A stretch of DNA of 64,000 nt from Motiliproteus sp036964625 (GCA_036964625.1 JBALTG010000002.1:28317-92316); one strand, 5' to 3'. Shown: positions 1-9,623, counted from the stretch's first letter. The notes: generated by a model not told the origin, from the letters alone. Translations and numbers: made by a program.

Positions 1-992
1 AAGGCCGCTAGGGTCAGAACCGCCAGGGCGATGGCGCTGGCGGCGTTGACTTCCGCCAGCACCCTGGGCACCAGCAGCCCAACCAGGAAGAAAATCAGCG
101 AGTTGGCCCAGAACGCCAGCTCTTCCCAGGTCTCGGTCAGGGCGTGCCAGGTTTCTGGGGAGACCTGGGTGCGGCCGAATGAGTTGATCATCAGTCCCGC
201 GGTTACCACCGCCATCACGCCGGAGACATGCAGGTAGTGCTCGGCCAGCAGAAAACTGAGATAGGCCAGGCAGATGGTCAGCGTGATCTCCACCAACGGC
301 AGATTGCGTAGGCGGCCGATGATGGAGGCCATCAGCCAGGCGCTGACCAACCCGACCAGAATGCCACCGAGGAATACGACCAGGAAGCGGCCGGCAGCTG
401 ATAGCAGACTGGATTCTGTACCACCCACCAGAATCGCCGCCAGGATGGTAAAGGCTACGATAGCGGTGGCGTCATTGAGCAGGCTCTCCCCCTCCACCAG
501 GATCGTCAGACGCTTGGGCGCGCCCAGGTTCTTAAAGATGGCGATCACGGCGATGGGGTCGGTGGCCGAGACGATAGTGCCGATCAGCAGGCAGACGACC
601 AGCCCCATCGCTGAGATGCTCCACACCGCGAACCCCACCACCAGGGTGGAGATCAGCAGGCCGATTACCGCCAGCAGCAGAATCGGGCCGAGGTCTGCCA
701 TCAGGTGGCGGGCATTGATGTTTAGCGCCGATTCGAAAATCAACGCCGGCAGAAAGACGAAAAACACCACCTCGGAGGTGATATCCAGCGTTTCGAGTGC
801 ATTGAGGAAATCTCCGGGCAGGCCTACCCGATCCGGCTCCGTCCAAGCCAAAACCAGTACGCCCAGCAGACTGCCGGCCAGGGCCAGCAGTACCGTGTAG
901 GGGAAATTGATGCGATTGGCAAGCGGCAGCAGCAGGCTGGCGATGGTCAGCAACCCGACCAAACCGAGAACCAGAAAAAAGGTATCATGCAT
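1..992 (-). CDS. CPA1-family cation:proton antiporter (partial, C-terminus beyond window)
   Basis: Inner-membrane sodium or potassium/proton exchanger. Reading the minus strand from an ATG at 990-992 gives an uninterrupted frame of about 330 residues that leaves the window at base 1, so the C-terminal part is missing. The protein is almost entirely hydrophobic helices. It carries the family hallmark of this transporter fold: TDPIAVIAIFKNLGAPKRL, then a VEGESLLNDATAIV stretch whose acidic residues bind the ion. This is the NhaP-like Na_H_Exchanger domain. The next gene (ends 1062) runs the same way, 69 bases upstream, with no clear terminator between. The exact ion cannot be told from sequence. 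Confidence 0.9.
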   Translation of the reverse strand, partial: MHDTFFLVLGLVGLLTIASLLLPLANRINFPYTVLLALAGSLLGVLVLAWTEPDRVGLPGDFLNALETLDITSEVVFFVFLPALIFESALNINARHLMADLGPILLLAVIGLLISTLVVGFAVWSISAMGLVVCLLIGTIVSATDPIAVIAIFKNLGAPKRLTILVEGESLLNDATAIVAFTILAAILVGGTESSLLSAAGRFLVVFLGGILVGLVSAWLMASIIGRLRNLPLVEITLTICLAYLSFLLAEHYLHVSGVMAVVTAGLMINSFGRTQVSPETWHALTETWEELAFWANSLIFFLVGLLVPRVLAEVNAASAIALAVLTLAA

Positions 993-1061
993 GGCTAGCT
1001 CCCATCATTATCGGTCCTGCTCAAACACCAGCCTGGTGAATTATCACCGCCAAGCACCGGG

Positions 1062-2384
1062 TCAGCCCTGCGGCGGCATGAAGCGCTGATCGATATATTT
1101 CGGTGGCCAGATAATCTTAGCTTCCCCCCCGAACAACTGGACCATGGGGATAAAGAAACCCTCCATGAAACTGCCCGTCATCACCTCGTTGGGCGCCGCG
1201 GCCTGCAGTGCCGGGTTATCGGTAAAACGATAACGATTCCAAACCCCTCGGTAAGGCGTGCGGTAGATGGTTTGGATCAGGCTGTCGAGATCGAGGCTGG
1301 CGGTGGCGCTGATGATCCTCAGCGCCATCCTGGTATAGTCGTAGTGCAGCCCTGCGGCGGCGATGCTGGGGGGCTGTTGGTAGCGAGCCCGGTATCTCAG
1401 GGTCCACCATTGCTGCCAGAGTGCGATAGGCATCGCCGAGTCCATACTGACGACATAATCGGAGCTGTCACCGGTTAGTTGATGCCAATTGCCGGTCCAC
1501 CTCAGACCATGACTGAGCAGCAGCGCGTTGAGCCCCTGACGGCGAAACTGCTGGACGAAGCGGGTGGCGGAAGCAGCGCCAGTGCTGGTCATGGCTACCA
1601 GCGAAACCTGCTCTTTTTTGTAGCGCTGCAGCAGCACACTGAAATCGGTCTGCTCTGGCGCAGACAGGTCATAGGGCAGGGGATCAAAGCCTGCCGCCTT
1701 AAGACTGCCGATCAGGGCATCCCCCCAGTTGCGGCCATAAGGGCTGTCCTCCACCATCACCGCGGCCCGCTTGTTAGCCGGTCGCCACAGGCCACGCTCG
1801 ATAAAATGGCGCAGCGGTTCACCATAGCGGGCGGCCAACCTGGCAGGGGCCGGCCAGCCTTTGAACCAGCCGCGGTATTTACCGGGTGACCGGCGGACTC
1901 TGTCGGCGATCGCCTGAGCCTCTCCCAGGTTGCCCAGATGCAAGATGTGATAGGGCACCTCGGTATCCATCACGGCCAAGGCCACCGCTGAGTGCCAGCC
2001 ACCTACCATCAGCGCCACCTTTTGCTGGGTGATCGCGTGGCGCACGGCGGCAACGGCTTTGTCGGGGTCCGAGCCGCTATCCACCCAGACGATCTCGGGC
2101 TGATGCGGGATACCGTCGATGGAGATCGGCAGCTCGTTATCGGCCTGAGCATCATCGAGTGCCATCAGCACCCCCTGCCGAATCTGTTGGCCGGTACTAC
2201 TGGCAGGCCCGCTAAAAGGCCCCAGCACGCCAATACGTAATGGCGTTAACTGGGCTGCTGGTACCAGGGACCACGGCAGCAGGGCGGCCGCTCCCAAGAC
2301 GCCTCCGGCCCGGAGTAAGCGGCGTCGGTTAAACCTCGGACGCCGATTAGGGTCTGGTTGCCGCTCGGCGGGTCTGTGAACCAT
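1062..2384 (-). CDS. Type I periplasmic solute-binding protein with Tat-like signal
   Basis: Predicted exported receptor of the branched-chain amino acid binding fold (Peripla_BP_6). The N-terminus has a twin-arginine type leader: arginines at residues 20-22 followed by LLRAGG, then a hydrophobic stretch ending near PAAQ. The mature protein opens with the family-typical IGVLGPFSGPASSTGQQ. Length is 440 residues, normal for the family. No ABC permease or ATPase gene lies nearby, so it is an orphan binding protein. It is divergent from the adenylate cyclase at 2618 across 233 bases, and a second binding protein follows that cyclase, suggesting a sensory rather than an uptake role. The ligand is unknown. 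Confidence 0.85.
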   Translation of the reverse strand: MVHRPAERQPDPNRRPRFNRRRLLRAGGVLGAAALLPWSLVPAAQLTPLRIGVLGPFSGPASSTGQQIRQGVLMALDDAQADNELPISIDGIPHQPEIVWVDSGSDPDKAVAAVRHAITQQKVALMVGGWHSAVALAVMDTEVPYHILHLGNLGEAQAIADRVRRSPGKYRGWFKGWPAPARLAARYGEPLRHFIERGLWRPANKRAAVMVEDSPYGRNWGDALIGSLKAAGFDPLPYDLSAPEQTDFSVLLQRYKKEQVSLVAMTSTGAASATRFVQQFRRQGLNALLLSHGLRWTGNWHQLTGDSSDYVVSMDSAMPIALWQQWWTLRYRARYQQPPSIAAAGLHYDYTRMALRIISATASLDLDSLIQTIYRTPYRGVWNRYRFTDNPALQAAAPNEVMTGSFMEGFFIPMVQLFGGEAKIIWPPKYIDQRFMPPQG

Positions 2385-2617
2385 GCTTGCTACTCCTGAG
2401 CGTGACGGTCGGGGTAGGTAATACGGCTGGCAGCGCCACCTAGATTGGTGCTGGGGTCAACGGTGCACAGCTATACCCAGTTTAGTTCAGTGTAGGGTTT
2501 TTCTCAGACAGAGGCTAAACCCGCTAGTCTTGATAGAGACGGCCCTGCTTGCTGGTGCATCCAGACGAGCAAAGCCGGGATACAGCGCCTGCGCAGATCC
2601 TTCGAGGGACGATTGTT

Positions 2618-4402
2618 ATGAGACTTTTGAAAAAGAGTCTGAAAGCCAGAATGACAGCCTATTTTTTGCTGGTCTCCATCCCGGTGGTGCTGGCGTTGGC
2701 GGCGGTCTCCTACCTGCTGGCGACAGTCACGCTGCAGCAGATGGCGATCGCTCGTTTTGAGGTGATCGCAGACCATAAGGAGCTGCAGATCGATCGATTT
2801 ATCGCCGACCAGGCGGCGGTCGTCGAGAAGATAGCCGGGCTCGATCCATTGCGGCAGGCGGTAACCGGGCTACTGGTACAGCAGCGGGGGACGCCCGAGT
2901 ACCAGGCCGCCTATCTGGGGCTGGCCGATCAGTTGTTCCGCTCCACCTTTCTCGACTATGGTACGGCTGCGGCCTCGGATCTGACGGAGCTGCAGCTGCT
3001 GAGTCATGTCGGTGGACAGGTGTTGCTGTCCACCGATCCCGAGCATGAGCGTGCCTATCGCCTCAGCGACAATTTCTTTACCCGGGGACGTTTGGCTACC
3101 TATGTTCAGCCGGTCTATCCGGAGGACGATACTGGCGCGCCCACGCTGACCGTGGCAACCCCCCTGACCAGTTCAGCAGGGACCCCTCTGGCCGTACTCG
3201 CCGCCAAAATCCGGCTGCCGGTACTGGTCGAAATTGTTGGCAGGCGGACCGGACTAGGGCAGAGCGGTGAGTCGTTTCTGGTCGATGCCCACTATCGGTT
3301 TCTGTCACCGGAGCGCTTTGGCCTGGCCGCTTACCCCCGTGGGGCGCACAGCCAAGGTATCGATGCCGCCATTGACGGCAATACCGGTGCGGGGCTCTAT
3401 TCTAACCACGACCAGGTAGCGGTGATCGGCAGCTATCGCTGGTTGCCGGAACTCGGGCTGGCCTTGTTGACCGAAATACGGGTATCGGAAGCACTGGCAC
3501 CCGCTACCCGCCTGGGTTGGATGCTGGTTGGAATCGGACTGCTGGCGGTCGCCGTGCTGGCGGTGGGTATCTACCTGATTGCTCGTCAGATCACTCGCCC
3601 GATACGGGCAGTAACGGAAACGACTCATAAGATTGCCGCGGGTGACCTGGATCATCGGGCACCGGTATTGACCGAAGATGAAACCGGTATCCTGGCGGAA
3701 AACTTCAACCACATGCTTGACCGTCTTAAAGAGACCCTGGAAGCGCTGACAGCCGAGCAGGAAAAGTCCGAGCAGCTGCTGCTTAATATTTTACCGGCGC
3801 CAATAGCCCAGCGGCTGAAGATGGGGGAGGACAGCATCGCCGACAGCTTTGCCGAGGTGACCATCCTGTTTGCCGACATCGTTAATTTCACCCCGTTGTC
3901 CGCCAATCTGCCGCCGGCGGAGCTGGTCAGTATGCTCAACGAAATCTTTTCGGAATTCGATCAATTGAGTGAACAGTTAGGGTTAGAAAAGATCAAGACG
4001 ATCGGTGACGCCTATATGGTCGCTGCCGGTCTGCCTCAAGTCAGGGACGACCATGCGCAGCGGGTCGCCGAAATGGCGCTGAGCATACTGGCAGCAATCG
4101 CCGAGTTCAACCGCCGACACCAGGCCGACCTGAGCATACGCATCGGCATCAACAGTGGCTCGGTGGTGGCCGGGGTGATCGGGACCAAGAAGTTTATCTA
4201 TGACGTCTGGGGCGATGCGGTCAATACAGCGGCACGTATGGAGTCCCAGGGGCTCGATGGCCATATCCAGGTCACCGAAGCCTCTTACGCCTACCTCAAG
4301 GATGGGTATGAGTTTGGCGATCGGGGCATGATCGAGGTGAAGGGTAAAGGCCAGATGCACACCTACATTCTGATGGGGCGAAAGCCCTCGGTTGAGGATT
4401 AG
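2618..4402 (+). CDS. Membrane-bound class III adenylate cyclase with periplasmic sensor and HAMP
   Basis: Makes a cyclic nucleotide, most likely cAMP, in response to an extracytoplasmic signal. I chose the ATG at 2618 because GAGGGA sits about nine bases upstream; a longer frame to 2549 lacks this. Order: TM1 at about residues 13-33, a periplasmic Cache-like region of about 260 residues, TM2 at about 298-323, HAMP (ITRPIRAVTETTHKIAAGDL), then the cyclase domain from about 390. Metal-binding aspartates lie in FADIVNFT (about 417) and in TIGD (about 460). The lysine in EKIKTIGD and the aspartate in YDVWGD fit ATP rather than GTP specificity. NTAARMES supplies the transition-state residues. The binding-protein lipoprotein begins three bases after the stop, so the two are probably co-transcribed. 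Confidence 0.92.
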   Translation: MRLLKKSLKARMTAYFLLVSIPVVLALAAVSYLLATVTLQQMAIARFEVIADHKELQIDRFIADQAAVVEKIAGLDPLRQAVTGLLVQQRGTPEYQAAYLGLADQLFRSTFLDYGTAAASDLTELQLLSHVGGQVLLSTDPEHERAYRLSDNFFTRGRLATYVQPVYPEDDTGAPTLTVATPLTSSAGTPLAVLAAKIRLPVLVEIVGRRTGLGQSGESFLVDAHYRFLSPERFGLAAYPRGAHSQGIDAAIDGNTGAGLYSNHDQVAVIGSYRWLPELGLALLTEIRVSEALAPATRLGWMLVGIGLLAVAVLAVGIYLIARQITRPIRAVTETTHKIAAGDLDHRAPVLTEDETGILAENFNHMLDRLKETLEALTAEQEKSEQLLLNILPAPIAQRLKMGEDSIADSFAEVTILFADIVNFTPLSANLPPAELVSMLNEIFSEFDQLSEQLGLEKIKTIGDAYMVAAGLPQVRDDHAQRVAEMALSILAAIAEFNRRHQADLSIRIGINSGSVVAGVIGTKKFIYDVWGDAVNTAARMESQGLDGHIQVTEASYAYLKDGYEFGDRGMIEVKGKGQMHTYILMGRKPSVED

Positions 4403-4405
4403 ACG

Positions 4406-5539
4406 ATGGCGCGTCCAATGTTGATGGTTCTGGTACTGTTTGCTTTGATCGGCTGCAGCGACCCCGCGACCGAGCAGCAGGTCATTCGGATCGGCCTGAT
4501 CGCGCCACTTAGCGGCCAGATTCCAGAGGTTGGCAAGTCGTCGATGGAGGCCGCGCAGTTGGCGGTGGATGAGATCAACGCCCGGGGTGGTCTGTCTCTC
4601 GACGGTGGCCGCTTCAGGCTGGAGTTGCAGATCGAGGATGGCGAGGACCGGGCCGAAGCGTCGGTCAGTGCGGCCCTGCGATTGATCAACCGAGACCGGG
4701 TCAGCGCTATCATCGGACCCCAGGCGAGCCGCAATGCCATTGCCGCGGCTAAGGTGGCCGAAAGGGCACAGGTACCCCTGATCAGCCCTTGGTCAACCCA
4801 TCCTGATACCACCCGGGGTAAGCAGTGGGTCTTTCGGGTGGCCTTCATCGACAGTTTTCAGGGCCAGGTGATGGCCCGCTTCGTCCGTCACAGCATGGCA
4901 GTTGCCAAGGTCGCGGTACTGTTTGATATCGCCAGCGAGTACAACCGAGGGCTGGCGGAGGAGTTCCGGTCTCGGTTCGAGGCGCTGGGAGGAAAGATCG
5001 TGGCCTTTGAATCCTATACTCGCGACGCTCCCGATGTCAGTGCCCAGCTGTCCCGGATTGCGGACAGCGCAGCCGAGGCGCTATTTCTGCCAAACTATCA
5101 CAACGAGGTTCCTGACCAGGTGCGCCAGGCAAGAGCCTTGGGCATCCAGGCGCTGCTGATCGGTAGTGACACCTGGGGGCAGATCCCGGAGGTTCACCGC
5201 CGGACCATCGAGGGGGCCTTTTTTGTCACGCACTATGCCGCCGATATCGCCGACGACAGGGCCCAGCAATTTATCAGTCGTTATCGGCAAGCCTTTGGCA
5301 GGGCACCCGACGATGTCGCGGCCCTGACCTATGATGCTTTCGGGCTACTGGCCCAGGCTACACAGCAGCAGGGGCGGGGCGACGCCCGCTCGATCCGCGA
5401 TGGTCTGGCCGCGATCGATGTCTATCAGGGAGTGACGGGTAAGATCGCCTACGGTGACACGGGTGATCCGGTGAAGAGTGCAGTGATAATGGAGGTCCGG
5501 GACGGCCGCTTTCGCTTCCATGCCAGAGCAGACCCTTGA
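4406..5539 (+). CDS. Solute-binding lipoprotein, receptor-type (Peripla_BP_6)
   Basis: Predicted lipid-anchored periplasmic receptor. The lipobox LIGC ends at Cys17. The mature part begins IRIGLIAPLSGQIPEVGKS, the characteristic start of Leu/Ile/Val-binding proteins, and continues as a full 377-residue bilobal domain. It starts three bases after the cyclase stop, with GAGG inside the cyclase end as ribosome site. It is distantly similar in fold to the Tat-type binding protein at 1062-2384, so the cyclase sits between two orphan binding proteins with no transporter subunits. A role as ligand-presenting partner for the cyclase sensor domain is inference from gene order alone. Confidence 0.85.
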   Translation: MARPMLMVLVLFALIGCSDPATEQQVIRIGLIAPLSGQIPEVGKSSMEAAQLAVDEINARGGLSLDGGRFRLELQIEDGEDRAEASVSAALRLINRDRVSAIIGPQASRNAIAAAKVAERAQVPLISPWSTHPDTTRGKQWVFRVAFIDSFQGQVMARFVRHSMAVAKVAVLFDIASEYNRGLAEEFRSRFEALGGKIVAFESYTRDAPDVSAQLSRIADSAAEALFLPNYHNEVPDQVRQARALGIQALLIGSDTWGQIPEVHRRTIEGAFFVTHYAADIADDRAQQFISRYRQAFGRAPDDVAALTYDAFGLLAQATQQQGRGDARSIRDGLAAIDVYQGVTGKIAYGDTGDPVKSAVIMEVRDGRFRFHARADP

Positions 5540-5655
5540 TAGCGTGCCAGCGGCCCGAACGATCCGGCTGCAGCAACGCTGCGGGCGGTCGCCCATTTCG
5601 ATCTCAGTTGATGCCACTTAAAATGCTCAGCGGGGCCGTCGTGACCGAGCAGCAA

Positions 5656-5725
5656 TGGACTCCCTCTGTTTGATTGGTTGCTAGAATTCCTATCTGGCAC
5701 CTAGATGCCGATAGAGGGGAGTCCA
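5656..5725. repeat. Compound inverted repeat (about 70 bp)
   Basis: The outer arms TGGACTCCCTCT (5656-5667) and AGAGGGGAGTCCA (5713-5725) are complementary apart from one bulged base. Inside, CTATCTGGCA and TGCCGATAG form a second stem around a six-base loop. The structure lies 116 bases after the binding-protein stop but lacks a T-run, so it is not a classical terminator. It may be a small mobile palindrome or a structured RNA. Confidence 0.5.
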
Positions 5726-6231
5726 TCCTATTTCCCTAGAGGGCACAAAAAGGGAACTAGAAAGAGAGGATGCGGATAAAAAGCATCATATCGAGTCTGT
5801 CGATCGCGTCACACTCAAAGCATCGAATCAGCTGGCAAAATGCGGCGCGAGTGGCAAGCCGACGCGATCCGCAAGGATCGTCAGAAGAAAACCGCCGAGG
5901 CCGAATCAAGTGAGATCAAAGAGAAAAAGACTCGGAGAAAATCGCGCAGCAACAAGGGTGACGACGATTATTGCTGTGAGTTGTGCGTAACAGGTTTACC
6001 AAACTTACGACGGTGACAGACCGCAGTTTCAGACCATCGCTGGAAGCTTTTTTGACTGACGATACAATAGCAACACGTTTCGAGAGAGAGTTCGCCCAAC
6101 AAAGCCTACTTACTTCCAGCTTTCAAAGCCAGGCCCCGAAATTATCCACCGCATGGGTGGCTAAAAAAAGCGATACCCAGCACAGGTTGTGCGGTAACGT
6201 CCTCGTTAACCACCGAATTGGGGGGGTGAGA

Positions 6232-6261
6232 ACCCGGCCCCGCGCCGGGTTTTTCTTGTTT
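6232..6261 (+). terminator. Rho-independent terminator-like stem
   Basis: ACCCGGC, a CCCGC loop, then GCCGGGT followed by TTTTTCTTGTTT. Stem, loop and T-tract fit an intrinsic terminator on the plus strand. No gene is recognised directly upstream, so it may end an unrecognised transcript. Confidence 0.55.
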
Positions 6262-7174
6262 AATCCTGGCGCGCACTCGTGAGTGCTTCCCGGCTATCCA
6301 TAGGGCGAACGGCCAATGAGCTTGTCCCGCGTCAGGAGTCGGTGCTCCCGAGTTCGACACCTGATTTCAGCCACTCCCTCCCTGCATCAATCTTCTTGAA
6401 ATAGGAAGGCTACTTCAGAGTGGCTCGCACTGAGCGCTTTGTAGCAGCAAGATGTGCTCTAAAACGGTGGTTATCCTTCAGGTATATTGGATCGCAGATC
6501 AGGTCACTTTGAACTGCTGAACATGAGCGATATTCAATCCTAGGATGGACGAGGAAAGCATCTACAGCTTAGAAGTTGATATGAATCTGGGCACTCCTAG
6601 CTACCGCTTATGCGCCCATTGCGGTCATTCGGAGCTGACGAATTGAACGCCAGTCAGTGGCTCTTATCGACACAAGCAGCCCCCCAGTCTTTGCCTGGCT
6701 ACGACCGCTGTTGCGACTTGGCTGCCGTCAGCATTGAGGTATGCTAAGTCGATGATCAGCTTGCCTTGGGGCTCCCCGCATGAACCAAATTCAATCTAGA
6801 GATGGGTGTGTGGGTTATTTACAGCTCAATAGTGGATGGTTGCTGCGAGTTCGACTGACTTCCGTAGATGCGCCCGTTCCGGTCATTGAGAGCCAGCAGG
6901 CCAGAGCTCTGCTGCATCGATCCAAATTCCTCAAAGCAGACATCAGTCTGGGCGTCAGCGTTGGGCGCTTACCGGCTAGAGCATCACTCTTATCAGCTTG
7001 ACTCGATAGATCGTTAAACTGCTCCAGTTTTATTCAGACTTTTTCCGCAGCAAAGTTCCCCCATAACTCAGAGACTGCCTGCATATCCAATATTCCCGTT
7101 GATCATTAGCTATGCCTCATCGGGGTCATTAATATAGTTTCATCAGCGTTAAAGCGAAACGCTGTTTCCCATTG

Positions 7175-7199
7175 TTACGTAAGAACCGGGTATTACGTG
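7175..7199. promoter_or_regulatory. Dyad upstream of the 7229 gene (possible operator)
   Basis: TTACGTAA and TATTACGTG flank about nine bases, giving an ACGTAA/TTACGT dyad about 30-50 bases before the start codon at 7229. A second perfect hairpin, AGCGTT/AACGCT, lies at 7145-7163. Position suggests regulation of the small gene downstream. No regulator family is recognised. Confidence 0.3.
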
Positions 7200-7228
7200 G
7201 TGACCTACAACGCTAAAGAGGCAGCAAC

Positions 7229-7483
7229 ATGAACAATGCACGCAAACCATCCGATTATAAGTCGATCGCATTCTGGGGTGCACGCCTCGGATCATTTTTC
7301 GACTACATTACCGGCAAAGACTCTTACTCCTACTACATTGCCTGCCAACAGGAGCTGGCATGTCAGGACGCAGCGCCCCTGGATGCCATCTACTACGACG
7401 AATCAGGTAAACGCTGGCACCGGCTCTGTGAAGCCACGAACCTCCGTGTGATCGAACCGGCCAAGCAAACGGGTCTGATCTAG
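7229..7483 (+). CDS. Small hypothetical protein, 84 aa
   Basis: A soluble protein of unknown function. The start is supported by AGAGGCAGC about nine bases before the ATG. It is rich in tyrosine and cysteine, with YYIACQQELACQ and a YYDESGKRWHRLCEA segment, and has no signal peptide or membrane helix. I do not recognise a family. It ends just before the decayed DUF3313 fragment on the opposite strand. The good ribosome site and balanced composition make it more likely real than not. Confidence 0.5.
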   Translation: MNNARKPSDYKSIAFWGARLGSFFDYITGKDSYSYYIACQQELACQDAAPLDAIYYDESGKRWHRLCEATNLRVIEPAKQTGLI

Positions 7484-7642
7484 TCCCATGCCTGCCGATG
7501 TTTGTTGATCAGCGCCAAAACTTGACCAGGTTTCACTACTCAGTTTTGACCAGGGCTGTTCGCTCGACAAGCTGGTCACGAATGGGCTGTAGCTGCTTTG
7601 ATGATAGTCAACTTTTAGCGCTTTAATAGACGCCAGGCCTAC

Positions 7643-7771
7643 ACTCCATTCGCGCTCTTTAAATCCATCGTGGCTGGCCAAAAAACCGGACGGCTTGACC
7701 GGGATACCGCCACAGCCGGTCAGCACCATGGCCAACAACGTGGCCGAAATTAACTGCTTAAAAGAGCTCAT
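7643..7771 (-). pseudogene. DUF3313 lipoprotein, 5' fragment only
   Basis: Forty-three codons from an ATG at 7769-7771 (ribosome site GAGGTGAG upstream) encode a lipoprotein leader with lipobox LTGC, then PVKPSGFLASHDGF and REWS. This matches the start of the intact DUF3313 lipoproteins at 27458-28141 and 51753-52442 (PVKGSGFLVSYEGF, PVKSQGFLGDYSGF). After REWS the similarity stops, although the frame runs on to 7403 with unrelated residues. The remaining roughly 185 family residues are gone. It directly follows the broken RND gene, exactly as the intact DUF3313 gene follows the intact RND gene. Confidence 0.8.
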
Positions 7772-7783
7772 CTCTCACCTCTA

Positions 7784-9622
7784 TCAGACCTTGGCGACCT
7801 GAACTTTGAAGAGAACTGCGTAAAACCGGTACCACCACCAGCGTCAGGACGCTGGCAAAGGTCAGTCCCGCCATGATGGTGACCGCCATACCGATAAAGA
7901 AGTCGTCACCCAGCAATGGGATCATCCCTAAGACGGTGGTTCCGGCGGCCATGGCCACCGGCCGCGAACGGGAGACAGCCGAATCCAATATCGCGTTCAG
8001 GGGCTCCTTGCCTTCCGACAGCTCGATATTGATCTGATCCAGCAGCTTGCCCTACGGGCAGCTATGGCTGTGTAAATCGGTTATCCTGCCGATTTATCTT
8101 CGCAAATGAACGATAAATCTGACTCTAAATACAGTTCTCTCGCTACGATCGCTATTCTCGGTCAGCCTCCTAGAAGCCGGCGGTAGAGTTGAAAGAAGCC
8201 GCCCTGATCGGCATCACCGCCTGCCGAGCGCTCTTTGACCTTCAGGAACACCACGCAGAACATCGGGGTTACGGTGACCGCGATCACCCAGCTCAAACCC
8301 AGCGAATAAAGCAGAACTTTAAACAACGAACGGCAGAACTCGCCGGTGGCGTCTTCGGAGAGACCGAAGGCCATGATCGCGATCACAGTGGCCCCCAGCA
8401 GGGGCCACATGGTCTGGGAGCCCACTTTCTTGGCTGCTTCCAGCCGGTCCTCGCCGTTTTGCAGCCGGATCAGCATCCCCTCGGTAACCACGATGGCGTT
8501 ATCCACCAGCATCCCCAAGGCGATGACCAGCGCGCCCAGGGAGATCCGTTCCAGGGCGACATCGGCGTTCTCCATCAGTGAGAAGGTGCCCACCACGGTG
8601 ATCAGTAGGATGGCGCCGATCAGCAGCCCGCTGCGCAGGCCCATAAAGAGCAACAGCACCACGATGACGATGGCGATCGCCTGCAACAGACTGACAACAA
8701 AGTTGTCGATCGCCCGCACCACGTTGTCCGACTGCATCACCACGATATTGGCTTCCAGCCCCACCGGGGTCTGGGCCTGAAGCTCCTCCAGCCGTTTCAT
8801 CAGCGCGCCGCCCATATCCACCACGTTGCCGCCGGAGGCGGTGGCGATGTCCTTCAGGTAAATCAGCGAATTGTCGCGGTTAGGGATCAGCAGGTTTTCG
8901 ATATCCGCCACCGCGTTGATACCTCCCGTCGGCTCGATACGGACGTAGTCCCGTCCAACATTAACCTTGCCCGCGGGGGCTACCAGATTCTGCTGGTCCA
9001 GCAGGTCGTAAACCTGGTCCTGGCTGGCACCGAGTTGCGCCATCTTGGTGCGGGAAAACTCGACGTAGATCGCCTCTTGCTGGTCTCCCCAAAGCTCGAT
9101 CTTGGCGACGTCGTCGACGAGTAACAGTTCGCGCTTGACGAAGTCGGCGTAATCCTTGATCTCCTGGTAGCTGTAACCGTCGCCGGTGAGGGCGAACATC
9201 ACCCCGAACACGTCGCCAAAGTCGTCGTTGACCCGCGATGGTCCGGCGCCGGGTGACAGTTGACTCTGGGCATCGTTGACCTTGCGCCGCAGCTGCTCCC
9301 AGACCGCTGGCAGGCCGAACTTATCGTATTTGTCCTGCCTCTCCACCGTGATGATGGAGCCCCCTTCCATGTTGTCGGAGCGGATCTCCTTCACCTGGGA
9401 CAGGCGCTGGATGGCCGTCTCCCGCATATCGGTTACCTCCAGCTCCACCTTCAGGGGGGTGGCGCCGGGGTACTGGGTGATCACCAGGGCTTCCTTGATG
9501 GTGAACTCGGGGTCTTCCAACCTCGACAGCGACTGGTAGGAGAAGAAACCGCCGAACAGCAGCAGGAAGGTGGCGACCCAGGTGATGGTACTGTTTTTGA
9601 TCGTGATCTCTGCGATATTCAT
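7784..9622 (-). pseudogene. RND efflux pump, broken by deletion, frameshift and a miniature element
   Basis: A decayed inner-membrane proton-driven exporter, paralogous to the intact 1011-residue pump at 28347-31382. The N-terminal half (8174-9622) reads MNIAEITIKNSTITWVATF onward. It lacks about 27 residues after KDIAT and three residues in AFGLSED relative to the intact copy. It then runs into the end of a miniature element (8097-8173) and stops. The C-terminal end (about 7784-8052) resumes at LLDQINIELSEGKEPL but frameshifts near 7829, two bases short in the VPVLYAV region. About 450 central codons are missing. The adaptor at 9624 upstream is broken as well. Confidence 0.9.
8097..8173 (-). 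mobile_element. Half copy of a 167-bp miniature inverted-repeat element
   Basis: The terminus CTAGGAGGCTGACCGAGAA read on the minus strand from 8173, and the following 58 bases up to TCGTTCATTTGCGAAGA, match one half of the full elements at 25211-25377 and 28170-28336. The other half is missing. It lies precisely at the break in the RND pseudogene, and its terminus supplies the Leu-Gly-Gly-stop that ends the N-terminal half. Confidence 0.8.
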
Positions 9623-9623
9623 C

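Larger units (their letters stand above)
5540..7228. other. Long region without a convincing gene
   Basis: About 1.7 kb with no frame that looks like a conserved protein. It holds a compound hairpin at 5656-5725, a smaller TTCCCT/AGGGAA hairpin just after it, and a terminator-like stem at 6232-6261. A lysine- and arginine-rich 58-codon frame at 5840-6016 has no ribosome site and no recognisable family. Two related stretches near 6613 and 6868 (gcgcccattgcggtcatt and a variant) suggest degraded repeats. The composition looks like relic or repeat DNA. Confidence 0.5.

Noticed and set aside
274..900. Long plus-strand frame opposite the antiporter
   Set aside because: It is the reverse-strand shadow of the antiporter gene; its product is Arg/Pro/Ser/Thr-rich without a family pattern.
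2520..2617. Possible cyclic di-GMP riboswitch before the cyclase (GCAAAGCC string)
   Set aside because: The conserved partner segments and the second helix of the GEMM motif are missing.
5983..6282. 99-codon frame in the gene-free stretch
   Set aside because: It runs through the terminator-like stem at 6232 and has no ribosome site.
6330..6375. tRNA-like GAGTTCGACACC
   Set aside because: No cloverleaf can be built around it; acceptor and anticodon arms are absent.
7403..7642. C-terminal extension of the DUF3313 fragment
   Set aside because: Residues after REWS do not resemble DUF3313 and overlap the better-supported gene at 7229-7483 on the opposite strand.
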